Assembly: GCF_018691265.1 (NCBI RefSeq)
Contig: NW_024881283.1
Location: forward strand, 9,791,731 to 9,855,730
Length of the DNA: 64,000 nt
Reading direction: 5' to 3'
From: Tyto alba
Lineage: Eukaryota; Chordata; Aves; Strigiformes; Tytonidae
In this document: one piece after another, positions 34,101 through 46,900 of the stretch
How the letters are laid out: every line of letters starts with the position of its first letter
Numbering within the stretch: the first letter of the stretch is position 1
Notes under the pieces: generated by a model
The model's database searches: none
Told to the model about the DNA's origin: nothing
The model's input: only the letters and a program-made list of their open reading frames with translations
Position numbers and translations under genes: made by a program

Positions 34101-35040
34101 AGCTGAACAGGCCCCAGCAGCAAAGGTAGTGCTGGGAGGAGCTCTGCAGTCCTGCCTAAAAGGGGTAAAATCGCCAACACCAGGGCCATGATGCTGCTTT
34201 AGCCTTGAAAATCTTAATCTCCTCTTTAAAGTGGGCCTCTTCATTCTGACATTTAAAGCTTAAGGTCTCATTTGTCAGTTTTTTCCAGGTGATGAGATCT
34301 TGCAGTGATTTAAGAAATTCTTCAGCTGGGGGCTGGAAGGAAGACAGCCATGTGCAATGCAAAAAAAAATAGCTTGGAGCAGCCAAACCAGCCTGCCCCA
34401 GAGCAGGGAGATGGAGCGCTGCCCTCTCCTGCTCAGCCACATCTGGGGGGGGTCCCATGTGCTTCTGCAGCCTCCAGACCCGGCTTGAAACATGGCAGAA
34501 ACCCTCCTTCCCTGGCAAAACCAGGCCCTTGGAAAGCTCCTGCCACTTCCCCGGCTTTGAAATCTGACCCAGAGCCTGGCTCTCTCCCTGTCTGCTCCCA
34601 TTATTAATAAACTTTGAAGGGCTCCCTTCTGTCCTTAATGAGATTAGTGTTATTTTCATGCATTGCTGCAGGGCAAAGGACTGAAAAAGTGGCTGATCTG
34701 TAAACTAAAGGGTGCTAATCTATAGAGGGTGGGTCCCCCATTCTCATGGCCTCGGGGGCTGGGTGAGAGTAATCAATTAAAAGAGGGGATTAGAGGTGCC
34801 GTGGTCACCTACTTTATTGAGGTCACCCTGACACCCTCCCGAAAGCAGGCGGCTGTGGGCACCCTGTGCAGCGTCCACCCTGGTCATTGAGGCTCTTAGC
34901 AGGAAAAAAAAAAAAAGCCTTAATCACCAGCCCCTGTTTACATGCTGGACCCAAAGGAGCAGTAGGGGAAAATCTGTTGTTAATATATTAATGGGCACAA
35001 TTTGCTTAGCGGGTCTGTCTGGGCTTTGTAAATGAATGCT
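31187..35040. other. Intergenic region with large AT-rich island at 32.08-32.54 kb
   Basis: No gene was recognised. The island at 32080-32540 has a TTATTATTACTATT microsatellite at about 32226-32250, an octamer ATTTGCAT at 32407-32414, a further TTTGCATATTTTATTTAAA and numerous AT-rich words. It ranks among the best candidates for conserved non-coding DNA in the window. The remainder (32.6-34.6 kb) is GC-rich unique sequence. Another AT-rich stretch starts at about 34600. Confidence 0.5.
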
Positions 35041-35064
35041 AATTTAAAGCACAACCTCACTGTC

Positions 35065-35096
35065 TTTTTTTTTTTTTTTTTTTTTAAAACTTTATT
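35065..35096 (-). other. AATAAA followed by a 21-nt A tract (possible retrocopy end)
   Basis: On the minus strand AATAAA at 35096-35091 is followed after five bases by A21 (35085-35065). A genome-encoded A tract just after a polyadenylation signal is the usual signature of a retroposed cDNA end. The spacing is shorter than the normal 10-30 nt, and I recognise no parent gene in the minus-strand sequence above it. No target-site duplication was found. Confidence 0.3.
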
Positions 35097-38000
35097 CACA
35101 CGCTTACATTTTGCCACAAACTTGGGAAGGAAAAAATATATGACTTGACCCAATACAGTATTGCTTTTGCTTTGCTTTCATAGAGGCTGTTTTAAACAGG
35201 GATTATTTTAGGGAAGGAGAGTGTGGCCTGGCTCTGAGTGTGTCGAAACGCGGTTCCAGTGTCCACAACTGTGCATAGAACAGATTTTTCACTCTGAGCT
35301 TTTTCCTCACCAGAAATACCTTGGGCAGCTTTGTGCAGGGGTTGAGTCCCTGCCCATGGTCTCCGTTACCTGCCGGTAGAAACCAGCCGTGCTGCACCGA
35401 CACGGACAACCACAGCGTGTGCCCAGGATCCCTGTCCTTCCCTTCCGATCCCAAATCTGTGTCTGAAAACAGCCCAAAGCCCTGACCTGCCCCCGGCTGC
35501 CTTGGGGGAGAGGAGGGAGCCGTTTGCACGCGGTGGGACTTGGCACTGACAGTAATTAAAAGCCTCTTTGCAACGAGCAGGAGCCTGGGAGCATCCCGGG
35601 CCAGGGATCGCGGCAGACCGGAGCCCTGGGGAGTGGGGTGCAGCACATCCCTCACCTCTCCTCTAACGTCCTTCCCCCGGGACACCCCCCGGGACACCCA
35701 GGGCGTGTGGGCTGCCAGCCCAGCTGTGCTGTCCGTGGCAGACGAGCCGTGCCCCGGCCGCAGCCGCTTTGCAGCAGGGCGCAGGGGCAGCGGTGCCAGC
35801 GAGCGGTGGTGCCACAGTTGTCACCCGCAGACGGGGCTCGGTGACGTTGTGCTAATTCTCATCCGCCCCAAGCGCCGGCCAGGAGCCGGTGGGACGTGTC
35901 GCTGCCACCGTAACGCGTTCCCCAACACCCCCCTTCCCAGCGAGGACCCTCCAACGCTTCTCTCCTCGCTTCCACGTGTGAAAGGGATGTCATATTGGTT
36001 TTATCCCAAGCCCCCCGGTACTGTCTCGGTGATAGTTATGGGGTGCTAAAGGGATTAGCAGGAGGGTGGGCACGGCGCCTTGCTCCGGCAGATAACGCGG
36101 GAGCAGCAATGCAGAAGCGGAGGCTGTGAAAATAATTACCTTAATTTCAAGACCAACTTTAGACAGAGGAGAAGCCTGATGCTATGGGGGGAGATGGCGC
36201 CTTTCCTGGGTGCTGGGGTGAATGTCAGGCCCCAGAGAAAGGAGCTTTTCTTAAAAGGAGGGTGTGCGCCGGGAGCCGGGACTGTGCTGGATGCGGCGAG
36301 GCTGCGGTCTCGGGGTGCGTGGGGAAAGGCATGTGAGCATCCCGAGTTGCCGGGCCCGGCGGTCACAGGACTGCTGGTCTCGGGGTGTGGGGGGGGGTGG
36401 GGGTGTTGTGGCTCACCCAGTCCCTGCCCCAGGGGACGTTACCCCTCGCTGTAGCCCTGTGTTGGGGCTCCTGGCACGGCACTGGGCTGGGAGCTCGGGT
36501 GCAAGAGCCATGAGGGAAAACCAGTGGGTCCGGTGGCTCACGGCACAACGTTGGAAGGCTTCGAGTTAGGGGATTTAGCAGCTGCCATTTGCTGTTAACA
36601 CTTTACAGGATTTTGTGTAAAAACAGGAAAAATAAAGGATTTATTTGAGGAAAGTAGTTAGAGGGCAAGGAACCAGGCTGGTTGGGTGTCAGGTGGGGTT
36701 GTGACCCACTCCGACCAGTGACATTTATTAAACTGTGTCAGATACATCTGTCCTATCTGAAGGGCGCCTGCTGCCCGTCCCACGGCGCTAAAGGGACTCT
36801 CTGGCGTGCAACGACTCAGCCCCGTGGCCATGCTGTCTGTCGATCCTTGCTCACTTCTTTCTCCCCCTTGGTGCAGCTCTGTGTGGTTTCTTTTCAGACC
36901 TTTCACGTCTTTATGCTTTTCCTTCCTCGGTTGCCTCACCGCGGGTGCCTGCAGGTGGGCAGCAACCAACAGCAGCAGCCAGGAGGAACCCCCGGGTGCG
37001 AGATGTGGGCTGCGAGCCGTGGCTGGGGCCGGATCCTGCTTCGCGGTTCCCCGAGCTGTTGCAATTATTCCCGGGGGCTGGAGAGGCCGCTGGGGACACG
37101 GTGGCTCTTGTTCCACCCTCAACGCCTCTGCTGAGCCCAACGGCATCAGTGGTTTGGCGTCCTCAGCTGGGTCCCAGCATCCCGCCTCTGCGGGGTCCAC
37201 ACCAGCCCCAGAATCTGCACCGCGACCCCCCGGGGAAAGACGGACGAGTCCCCTCGGAGGGCTCTTGCTGCAGAAAGCCCCTTCTGGTGAGCCTGGTGGG
37301 CGGGGGGGGGCGGACACCCCTCCGCACCCCCTCCAGCCCTGCCGCTAAACCCTCCCCTTGGCAGCGGGTTTAATCCTCGCAGCCGCAGGGTCCGGGCTGC
37401 ATTGCCATGGGCGCTGGATTAGGGACCGGCCCGCAGCCCTCCTTTGTCCTCCCTATTGTGGAGCATTTTGCTCGCCTCTGCTTTAAACCTTGTAACCATT
37501 TTGCTGCCTTTTAAAACCGGGTTGAATAGGGGGTGGGATGCAGAGGGGTGCAGGGGGGAGAGGAGCCGAGGCTTTGAGGTTGAAGAGAAGCATTCAGGCT
37601 GCAGCTGCCCCGTCTCAGCACATTCCCCGTGACCCCCACGGGCACGGCGGCGGCCACCGAGCATCATTGGCAACTCGGCCGCTGCGGGACAATCCACCTG
37701 CTTGCTCAGGACAAGCACTTTCATGCCTATTGGGATTAGAGATTTTAAGTGTCGTTCCGAATTGTGCGGATAAACAGTCTTGTGAAAACTTGTTATCGTG
37801 GCGAAAAGGCCCCCGCCACCACCCTTAGTCCCTGGCCTTTTGTTTGGGCAATTTTTATTGCCGGATTGGATTTGATGAGGTTTAAGGTTTATTCTGAGGA
37901 CTCCATTGAAGAGCTGATCCTTTGTCTCCCGCCGTGGAGCGTGAAGAATATGAAACGTAGGCAAAAATAAATCTGCTTTTCACACGCATTAGCCCCCGGT

Positions 38001-41000
38001 GCGCGCAGGGACCACCAAACGCAGCTGAGAGCAGCAGCACCCCCGTCCCTCGGCCCTGGCCCCCGCTCGCAGCTCACACAGGGTCTGCTCCAGCCTCGCT
38101 GGGCTCCGTACCCTCCCCCCGGATCCCCTCGGTCCCCTCCGCGCGGGGACAGACCCTGCACGGCGGGTGGACGGAGATGACCTTCTCCCGGTGCAGCCCG
38201 AGCTGCAGGAGCCAGGCGAAGGCTGGTTCGGCGATAGATTTAGGAGGTGCCGGGTCTGCAAAGAGCCCAGAACACGGCAGGGGGGAGAGCATCCCTCCCT
38301 GCCTGCCCCCTCCAAAAAAAATCCAACCCCACTGGCAGGTCAGTCCCTTAATCGCTTCATCTATCACCAGTCACTTCGGGAGAGATTAATCAGCTGGGTA
38401 ATTCCTGAGGAAAGGTTGCTCCAGGGGCTGCCTTTCATTTGAGAGCAGCTCCCTGCGAGTTTCACCTTTATTTCGGGGAACCTGCTCCGACACGCTCCGT
38501 GCCGGCACGGGCCGCGGCCGCCCAAGCGCTGGGGATGAGCCCGTGCCCCAGGCTCCATCCCCACCTCGTCCCCGCTGCCACGGGGCAAGGCTCGAGCACG
38601 GGGCAAGGTTTGCACCCGGGCTTCAGGCTGGCGAGTCCCGAGCAGCCTCTGGGCTGGTTTTGGCAGCACTGGGAGCCGGCGGCAGGCGTCTGGCACGAGC
38701 TGAGAGGCAGTTTCTGGAGAGCCTGGAGCCAGAGGCAGAAAATCATGCAAAACTTAGTGGATTGGGCTGGCTCCAAGCAAAAAAAAAAAAAAAAATATAA
38801 AACCCAAAACAACCAAAACCCAAGGCATGCAAAACCTGCTCGGAGCTGAACTGGAGCATGGCCGGCCTCGAGCGATGCCTCTCCCAGCGGTCCCGGGAGG
38901 TCTCGGACCAAAAGTTGGGTCCCACGGGCGGGAGCTGCCGTGGCCTCGTCCCCCACTGCCCTGCCCGACACCTGCCAGCTCATCATGGTCTGGACAAACG
39001 GACTTTCAGGAGACCCCATCTGCCCCACGAGAGCCTCGGGCACGACAGCGTGCCGTTGCTTCTCACAGCATCTCCTCAGCCGAGCCTCATCCCCTGAATG
39101 CCTGAGCCTTGAGTGAGAGTGAAAACTAAATGATAAATTAAGGTTAGAAGGAGAGAGCAAAAATTGTGTGGGGAAGAGGACAGGGATGAGAAAGCTGTCC
39201 TCTGAAAGGGCTTGAAAAGAGGTGGCAAATGAGCAGGAGGGGACACGCGTGTGCCACCTCGAGGCATTTAGGATATGAGACGCCCTCGGTGGATACTCGC
39301 TGCCTGGACAGTCGTCCCACCACGATGTACCCTGATGGGAGGGACAACAGAGGAGGAGAAGGATGAAGGTTCTGCCTTTGGGAGGCAGGACGCAGCTGCC
39401 CACGTTGGCTTGGCTGGGACACCCAAGCCAGTGCTGCAGACTCGGGACACTTGTTGTCACCCTGTCCCACCGGGCAGGGTCGGCATCGCACGGTGGGGGG
39501 GACGAGCCTGCCCCCCATCCGCCGCATCGCTTCCCACTTTGCATCTAGCACAGCGATTCCCCAGATACCCAGTGATGTTCCAGCTCCTCCTGTTTGGATA
39601 AAATATCCGTAATTACACGCATGCCTAATTTGAATTATTTCCACAGTGCAATCCCAGCACTTTGCAAGCAACCAGGAGACTCCCTTGTCGAGGGGGAGAA
39701 GTTAGGTGGTGGCTCCTTGGGTGGGTGACCAGCATGGGGTGACCACCACAGGGTGCTGACAGCTCATCCCCAGCACCCAGTGAGGGGCTTCCCTGGGATC
39801 TGGCAGGTTCTTGAATGTTCTTCAGATGTCTGATCCCATAACGAAGAATAGGGAAGGGGGATTTCTACATCTGCTCTTAGACCTGCCATGGTTATCCCTG
39901 TTTTGAACCTGGGAGGGTGCAAGCAGTTAATTGTTGTGCCCCAGGCCTCATTCGTAGCTGCAGACACAATGGATGCTTTCCCAAAAGTGATGCGGCCGAC
40001 AGAAATTGTGGGGCTGCTGGAGAAGGTAATTTGGTCCGTGCTGGGTAAGATGTCAAGGTCGATTCTCATCGTGGTCCTTCCCGGCCCTGCAGTCGATGGG
40101 CTCAGAGCTGGGCTTGGCTGGGGAACAAGAACTGTTTCATCAAGCATTCAGGGTTTTAAAACTTGGTTTTCTTCCAGTGTACAACCAAACTGAATCCTTT
40201 AGAAAGTTTTCCGTGGCGTGCCACCCCAACACGAGCATGCCCCAAATTGCTGGGGGGCCGTGGGCAGAGCAGAAACCTCCCCAACATGGGCAGGGTGATT
40301 TGGGGGGGCAGCCAGCTTCCCAGCAGGTCGGCATGTCCCGGCGGTGAGCACATCCAGCCCCGGGACCCCCCCGGTCCCCTCCGTGCTGCACAGCCCGGTC
40401 CCGGGGCACGGGCAGCCCCCGGCCCCCGCTCCAGCAGGTCCTTGCCCGCGCTGTCGGGCAGCATTGTCTCTGCATGGCAGGTTTATTTCTGCACAGCAGA
40501 GTTGTGCATCCCCCCTCTTCGCTGCTCTCAGCAGCCTCTCACTGTCACATTGTGTTATTTGCTCGACGAGAAGTGACTGATGAACCTTCCCCCCCTCCCC
40601 AGCCCTTTCCCCTGCCTGCAAAATTCCCGGTAGCATTGCCGGGGCGCAGGGAGGGGACGGTGGGCGAGGGGACCCCAGACCTCAGCACCCATTGCTGCCT
40701 GCCAGCACCCACAGAGGCGGTGCGAGTGGCTCGGGGACTGGGGTGGGATGTTATCTGGGGACTGGGAAGTGACATCTCAGCTGGGTTTCAAAGGGATTGC
40801 ATGGGGTGGCCACCCAGGCTCCCGCCCGCTGCTGATTTGGGGGTGAGTGTCCAAGCAGGGCTGAGCCCCTCATCGGAGCCACAGCAGCCCACCCCCACCC
40901 CATTTCCCCCAACTCTTAATTCATTCTCCATTATTTTTGTCTTCCCCTCCTCCCCCTCCCCGTCTCAGCTGCCTGATGAATGAAGGATGGGTTTTTAAGC

Positions 41001-44000
41001 CTTTTTTACCCCCAAGGCCCGCAGCGCTGGCTTGGCTGCTATCGCTGGGATAAATGCAGGCTTTGGGGCCTGGAGCAGCATCCGGCAGAGCTGCGCCGCT
41101 CCCCCCGCGCCGGGTTATCAATCCCCGCTCAGCATCGCCAGCGACGGGCTGGGCCCTCTCCACTGGGAGCCCTTTTCCTACCCTCTGGCCACAAGAAAGA
41201 CCAGCGTGGCTTAATTCTGCACAGTATCAACACCAAACAGACTCAGCCCCACGCTACTGGCTTCTCTTAATTCGGCTTTGTATTCCTCGTTTTTCATGAA
41301 TTTTTAAAAAGTTTCCATTTCTCTCCACGCCTCTGTCTTATCCACCAGGTTTCGGCGGGTGTGCTGGGGCGTGCGTGCTGCCGTGGCTGCATCCCCCCTC
41401 CTCACCCTCCTGGAGAAAACAAAGGAGATGGAAAGTCAGCTTGGATCCCCCCCCACCCTGGGAAGGTTTTGGATGGCTTGAGAAATAAAATTTCCCGCAG
41501 CTCGGCAGATGAAAGGGCCCGCGCAGTGATCAGATCCGCGCCGCTCGGGTCCTGGCACAGCCCGGCGACGCGGTGCTCTCCCTCTCGCCGGCAGCAGCCG
41601 CTCCTCTCGCCAGCATCACTCAAACGTAAAAATACAGATGGTGCCACTTGCAGGGCAGGGATGGAGCCGTGGGGTGGAAGGAGACTTTTGGAAGGCAGAA
41701 CAAAATTATCTGAGCCCTCAGTGGACTTAAAAAAATAACAAATGCATTTTGTTGTTGTTTTGCTCTAGTGCAAAACGCAGCCTCCATCCCCGACTGGGAA
41801 CTGGAAGCTGCCTTCTCGCTCCTGGCCCCGTCCAGAGAGCAGAGCAATGAAGGCAGATAGAGGAAAATGGAGATTCCAAGATGGAAAACACAGATAGAGC
41901 CCGTGAACGCTGCCAAGCCCGGCTTGTCCAGAGCCGGGGTTTCGGTTTGAATCTAAACACGGATAAGCTGGGAGCCTCCCTCCACCCAGCCCGGCCTCAG
42001 CCCTCCGCTTCCAGGGGCACGCAGTGTCCCCGGGCCCACGGGGACCTCGGTGGCCGGTCCGGCCGTCCCGGGGGCCACCGCTCCCCGCTGCTCAGCCTGG
42101 CTCCCCGGGGGTGCAGCTCCGGGGGTCGGTGTCTGCAGAGGGGGCAGCGGCGATGCCACCGTCCCGCCTGTGTCACAGCTGAGCTGGAGCCCATCCTCAG
42201 CAGCCCCCAGCCCCGTCCTAACGTGCAGCAGCCCCCGGGGCATCGTCTCCCCCATCCCGGCCGAAAGGAGCCGGCAGCCCGGTGCAGCGAGCCCCGTTTG
42301 GGGCTGAGGAGGTGTTCCTTGGCTGTTCAAGCAGAACCTTTGTTTTTAATCCCTCAATCAAATGCTCATAGACAGGCAGCTTGCATGGCACTCGGATTAT
42401 TATCCCCTTGGAGGAATAAAGTGCAGCATTGAGGCTTCTGGGATTCAAACCAATGGTTCCAGGGCTCTGGATATTTTAGTGCTGATGCTTAAAACCAGGA
42501 AGGCATTCCCTCCAGCAAGACAGCCACTACATCATACGGGGAACGCGCTATGAAATAATGATGTACAACTGGCCTTGAGGCACTCTTTGCAGCTTGATTG
42601 GCCTCAATGGCAGAAGAATAACTGAGAGTTTATTGCTTCTCTTCTAGTGATCTTTACTCCCAGCTGTTTTCTCGGGGAGGCCTGGATCCCCGTACCTCAC
42701 CTGAGGAGCCACGGGCCGCCGGCGAGGCGCTGAGTGCAGCCGGTTCCTGGGATGGGGCTCTGCTGTCGCGGGCTGGATCCCTGTGGGAAGATCCCCCCCG
42801 ACCTCTGTCCAAGGCAGGCGATGAGACCCGGGCACGTCTCGGACCCCTTTTCCCCCTCCTCTCGCGGGTGCCGGGAGCTCCGGGAGCAGCACCCAGCACC
42901 CCTGGCTCCAGCACCCAACCGTCCCGAACAGAGAGCACCCAGCTGCTTGCCCCTTTGCACCACAGCCCCTTCACCAGCACCCAAAGCACCCGGTGTGCCC
43001 GTGCCTCGGTGCTGCACCCAGGCCAAGCCCCCCGCGACGGTGACAATGCCCAAGAGCCCATTTCTGCCCCCTGCAATCCCTCCTGCCGGGGTGGGAGAAG
43101 GGGGCAAAGAGCATTTTCACACGGAAAGTTGCTGGCGATCCCCAGCTCCTGGTGCTGTTTGCAGAGGGCAAAGGTTAGATGGTTGCAGGTGATTTCTTTT
43201 CCCTTTTCTTTTGAGGAGCTGTGCTGCAAATAGCCAGATTTCTAAGATTTCTCTATCATTAAAATGTAAATGAAAACAGACACGAAAACAATCTGAATTT
43301 CCAGCCGAGTTGCTCTTGCTTAATATTCTACCCTGAAGGGGGATGTGCGGAAGCAACAACATTTCAAAGGGAATCATTAAAGAAGGCAGGCTCAAACTGC
43401 GTTTTCATCAGATACTGTGGCAGAGCCGAGCACTCGGGGTCTTGCCCATCCCGCCTCTGCTGGAAAGGACAAGTGGGAAAGAGGTTTGGAAAAAAAGAAA
43501 TGTCCAAGCCAGGGCGAGGAGGAGCTGCACGCTGAGCTGGGGCTGTGCTGGAGCGGGGAGGGTCGTGTCCCAGCGCGGTTCAGCTCCAGCTGCGGGCCGG
43601 CAAGGGATAGAGCTGTGGGTACCCCGGGTGCCCGTGGGTGTGCTGCCAATGTAATGCATTTAAAATTAAATACAGTATATCTGGGAGTGCAAATAGCCTG
43701 AGAAATCATGTGAATCTTGGTCCAGCCACACACCGGAGCACCCGGGGCAGAGAAAGGGCTGAGTAGTTTTGGTTGAATCCGCACTTGCTGCCCCAATAAG
43801 CTGAAATGTCAGCGGCGCTCTGGCTGGCCTGGCAGGGAAAAGCTCAGCTTGCTGCTGGGTTTATATTCGGCTTTCGCAGGGGTGACAGGCCGGTGGCTGC
43901 GCGGAGGCTCGTGGGGTGCAGGAGCACCTCAACCAGCGCGGTGCAGGATGCGGCCCCGCACCGGACCCAGCTCATCGCCCAGGAAAGACGACGGCTCCTG

Positions 44001-46900
44001 GGCAGTGCTGGCCCAGGGCTGCGGGGCTCTGGGACGGTCCCCAAACACTGCAGGGACAGAGCTGGCGGCCGAGAGGGGCTGCTGGAAGAGGAGGGATGCA
44101 CGGCTGCTCGGGGCAGCCCCCCAGGTCCTGCCCCCAGCCCTCGGGTGCCCGCTGCTCGGTGCCGCTTACCCAGGGCTGCAGGAAAGCGAAGCCTGGCTGG
44201 GCAGGGAGCAGCTCTGCAGCAACGGCATCCCGCCCGCGCGTCTGGGCATCTCTCGGGCGATGCTCGGCGGGCAGGGGCAGGGCAGGTCCCCTCCAACCCC
44301 TGCCCTGGACCTGGCCCCCCCTTCGCTTTTCCCCACTGCCTCCCCTATCCGTGCTTCCCAGCCGGCTGGAGGGGGCTGCAGGATCCGTGCTGCTCCGTGC
44401 CAGAGAAGGGGCTGCGTGGAAAAGGCTCTCAGCCGCCGGGCTCGGTTGCCCACAGGCGGGCCAGCTGAACCCTGCCCGGGGCGGGGGGCAGCGAGGACAG
44501 AGCCCCCCCCGGTCCCCCACCACCCGCCCAGACCTCCCAGGCAGCGGCAGGTGCTCCCGGCACAGCAGCACATATGGATCCTATAAGGGCTGAGATCATC
44601 TCTCTGGGCAGCCTCGCTCCTCCGGGCGCTGGGGACGGTGGGACCCCGGGGGTGCAGAGCCCCTCGCCGCGCTGGGTGCTGCCTGGGCACGGTGTTTGGG
44701 GCGAGGGGAGCGGCCCCAGCTGGGCTCACCCTGCCAGCCAAGGGCGGGGGAAAGCCCTTTTCCCACTGTAAACTGAACATGTGAGATCTGGAAGTCTCTG
44801 AGTCACAATAAAGAGGGGATCCTGGGATGCTTTAAGTGTGACCCAGTCTGGATCGCTGGATGTGAATGGCCCGAGATGATTAATTTTTTTTGTACTTTCA
44901 TGTCATCAGTTATCACATCATTCGATTTTATTTTTAAAGACTTGTTTTTAAGCCCACAAAATGCTGGAAAGGGTTAGAATGGATTCAAATTACAAGGTGG
45001 AATATTTCCCTCCAAAGCTCCATAAATACTTGATTTTTTTTAAAATGCTAGTCTTTTAACTTTCAAAGAAAGGCAACGTTTGCCAAATCTTGCTTTGTGC
45101 AGTAAAACCAGTCCAGTGTTACAGGGATTTAATATAATAATAACAATAAACTTTCAGAAGAGACCTTAAAAACAAAGGCCCCTGTCTGCCGTGCATGGAA
45201 ACTCAAGCTCACATGCCGCGGGGTCCGATGCCCATTCCCCCCCCGCGTGCCGGGGGAGCGATGACGTGGGGGCCCCAACCCCGACACAGCTCCCTGCTTC
45301 TGCCCAGCCCCACGCAACGGCCCAATCCAGACCCCGCTGGCAACGCTGTCTGCCCACTGACCTGGGGGGGGGTTCGGAGCCGGAGCATCTCCTCGGAGCC
45401 CCCCGAGAGCCGCGTTAGCCATCTGCGAGCTGAGCATCCAGCCCCTTATTTACCGAGGCTTGCAAATCCCTGAGGATGGAGATGTCCCCGGCACGGTCCT
45501 CGGGCACATCCCTGTCCCCAGCCCCGAGCCGGTGCCTGCCCATTGCACCCATCCTGCACAGGGCTGGATCTGCCCCTGCAGAGGAGCTGAGTGCTGGGGT
45601 GGGGGGGGGCTGCAGAGTTACAGTCTCCCGGGGTGCGAGTGCCCAGGGGCCAAGCGGGGCCCTGCCTCCCCCCAAGCTCCCCCGGGCTCAGCCTCGCAGC
45701 TTTTTGTGTCTTTATTGTTTTTTTTTTCCCCCTGCAGTTGGTTGGGTTTTTAATTAATTCCCAAATCTTATTTGGGCACCGGAGATGGGGTTGGAAAAAT
45801 CTCTGTCTGAAGTTGATTTTGCAAATCAGCACTGGCCATCTCCAACCAGCTCTGGGGGCATAAGCACCAGGGCTCCCAATAACCGCGGAGGAAGCTTCTT
45901 GCTTGCAGAGCAGATCCACCACTTTGATGTGCTCCCGCAGTTATTCTTTCATTTCTTGAGCAAATAATCTGGATTTTCACAATATTTACCTTGGAAATAA
46001 TTATTTGTGTAAAGCATTCGACCAAGATAAACAGAGAATCGCTCGGTCTCTCTGCGGGTCTCATGTTCCCCTAAACCTGCCGGAGCGTGTGCTCCGCGGG
46101 CAGCAGCTGAGCTGAGCACACACACGAGCACACGCGTGTCCTAACGAACCCACCAAGGGCTGGGGACAAACCTCCTGGTAGCCCCGGCTGCAGGGAACAT
46201 GTAAGGGTGGAAAAATGCAGCCACCCTGCTCTTCACGAATTGCTAACCCAGCCTCTGGGTCTGGAAAAGGGGCTGTTGCATCCCCGGATTCCCACTGATT
46301 CAGAGGCTGTAAAGGGGAACCAGGAAGGGAAGGGGGAAAAAAAAAAGGTGAAGGAAGGTTCAAAGGCCTGCTACAGCTTTGGTTTTTCATCTCTAGTTAA
46401 TCTCTGCAAGGCCTGAGGCAAAGTCACCTTTGGGTCAATACTCAGGTGTTTTTATCTGCCCTCCCCATCTGCCCGGAGCTGCCTCCCCAGCCCTCCCGAT
46501 TAGCCGGGGCCGCAGGGCAGGGCAGTGGGTGCCTGGGGAATCCAGACCCCCCCACCCCGTCCCAGCCATGCTCCCCCGGGGTGGAACTGTACCATCCTAC
46601 ACCCCAGCACTGGCTCCCAGCCACCCACGGCCCCACGGCCACGGGGAGAGACAGGAGGAGGGTCACGCTTGAGTTTTTAAAAGCAAAAAGGCTTTTAAAT
46701 TGAGCAGGAATTAACCGGCCGGTGTTGGTACAGCGCGTGGCCGGGCAGCGCCTGCCCAGGGACGCAGCGATGGGAGGAGGGTGCTGAGACCTGCACCCTC
46801 GCCCTCACACTGCAGCACCCTTGGGCGAGCAGGGGGCCCGGCGGGCTCGCGGAGGGCCACAAAGGTACAAATCCACCCCGGGGTTCGGCTCTTTCACCTC
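35097..46900. other. Intergenic region, GC-rich with AT-rich islands
   Basis: No supported gene. AT-rich islands with possible regulatory character lie at 37730-37985, 39095-39170, 43180-43340, 44770-45170 and 45690-46070. The island at 37.73-37.98 kb is a mixed-composition block with several TTTATT and GGATTA words. Long open frames at 36.7-37.3, 38.5-39.5 and 43.8-44.7 kb occur on opposing strands in the same GC-rich DNA and are treated as artefacts. An A tract lies at about 38780-38796. Confidence 0.6.

Noticed and set aside
43806..44780. Several 200-245 residue frames on both strands
   Set aside because: Multiple overlapping frames in all phases indicate low stop frequency from GC content, not coding.
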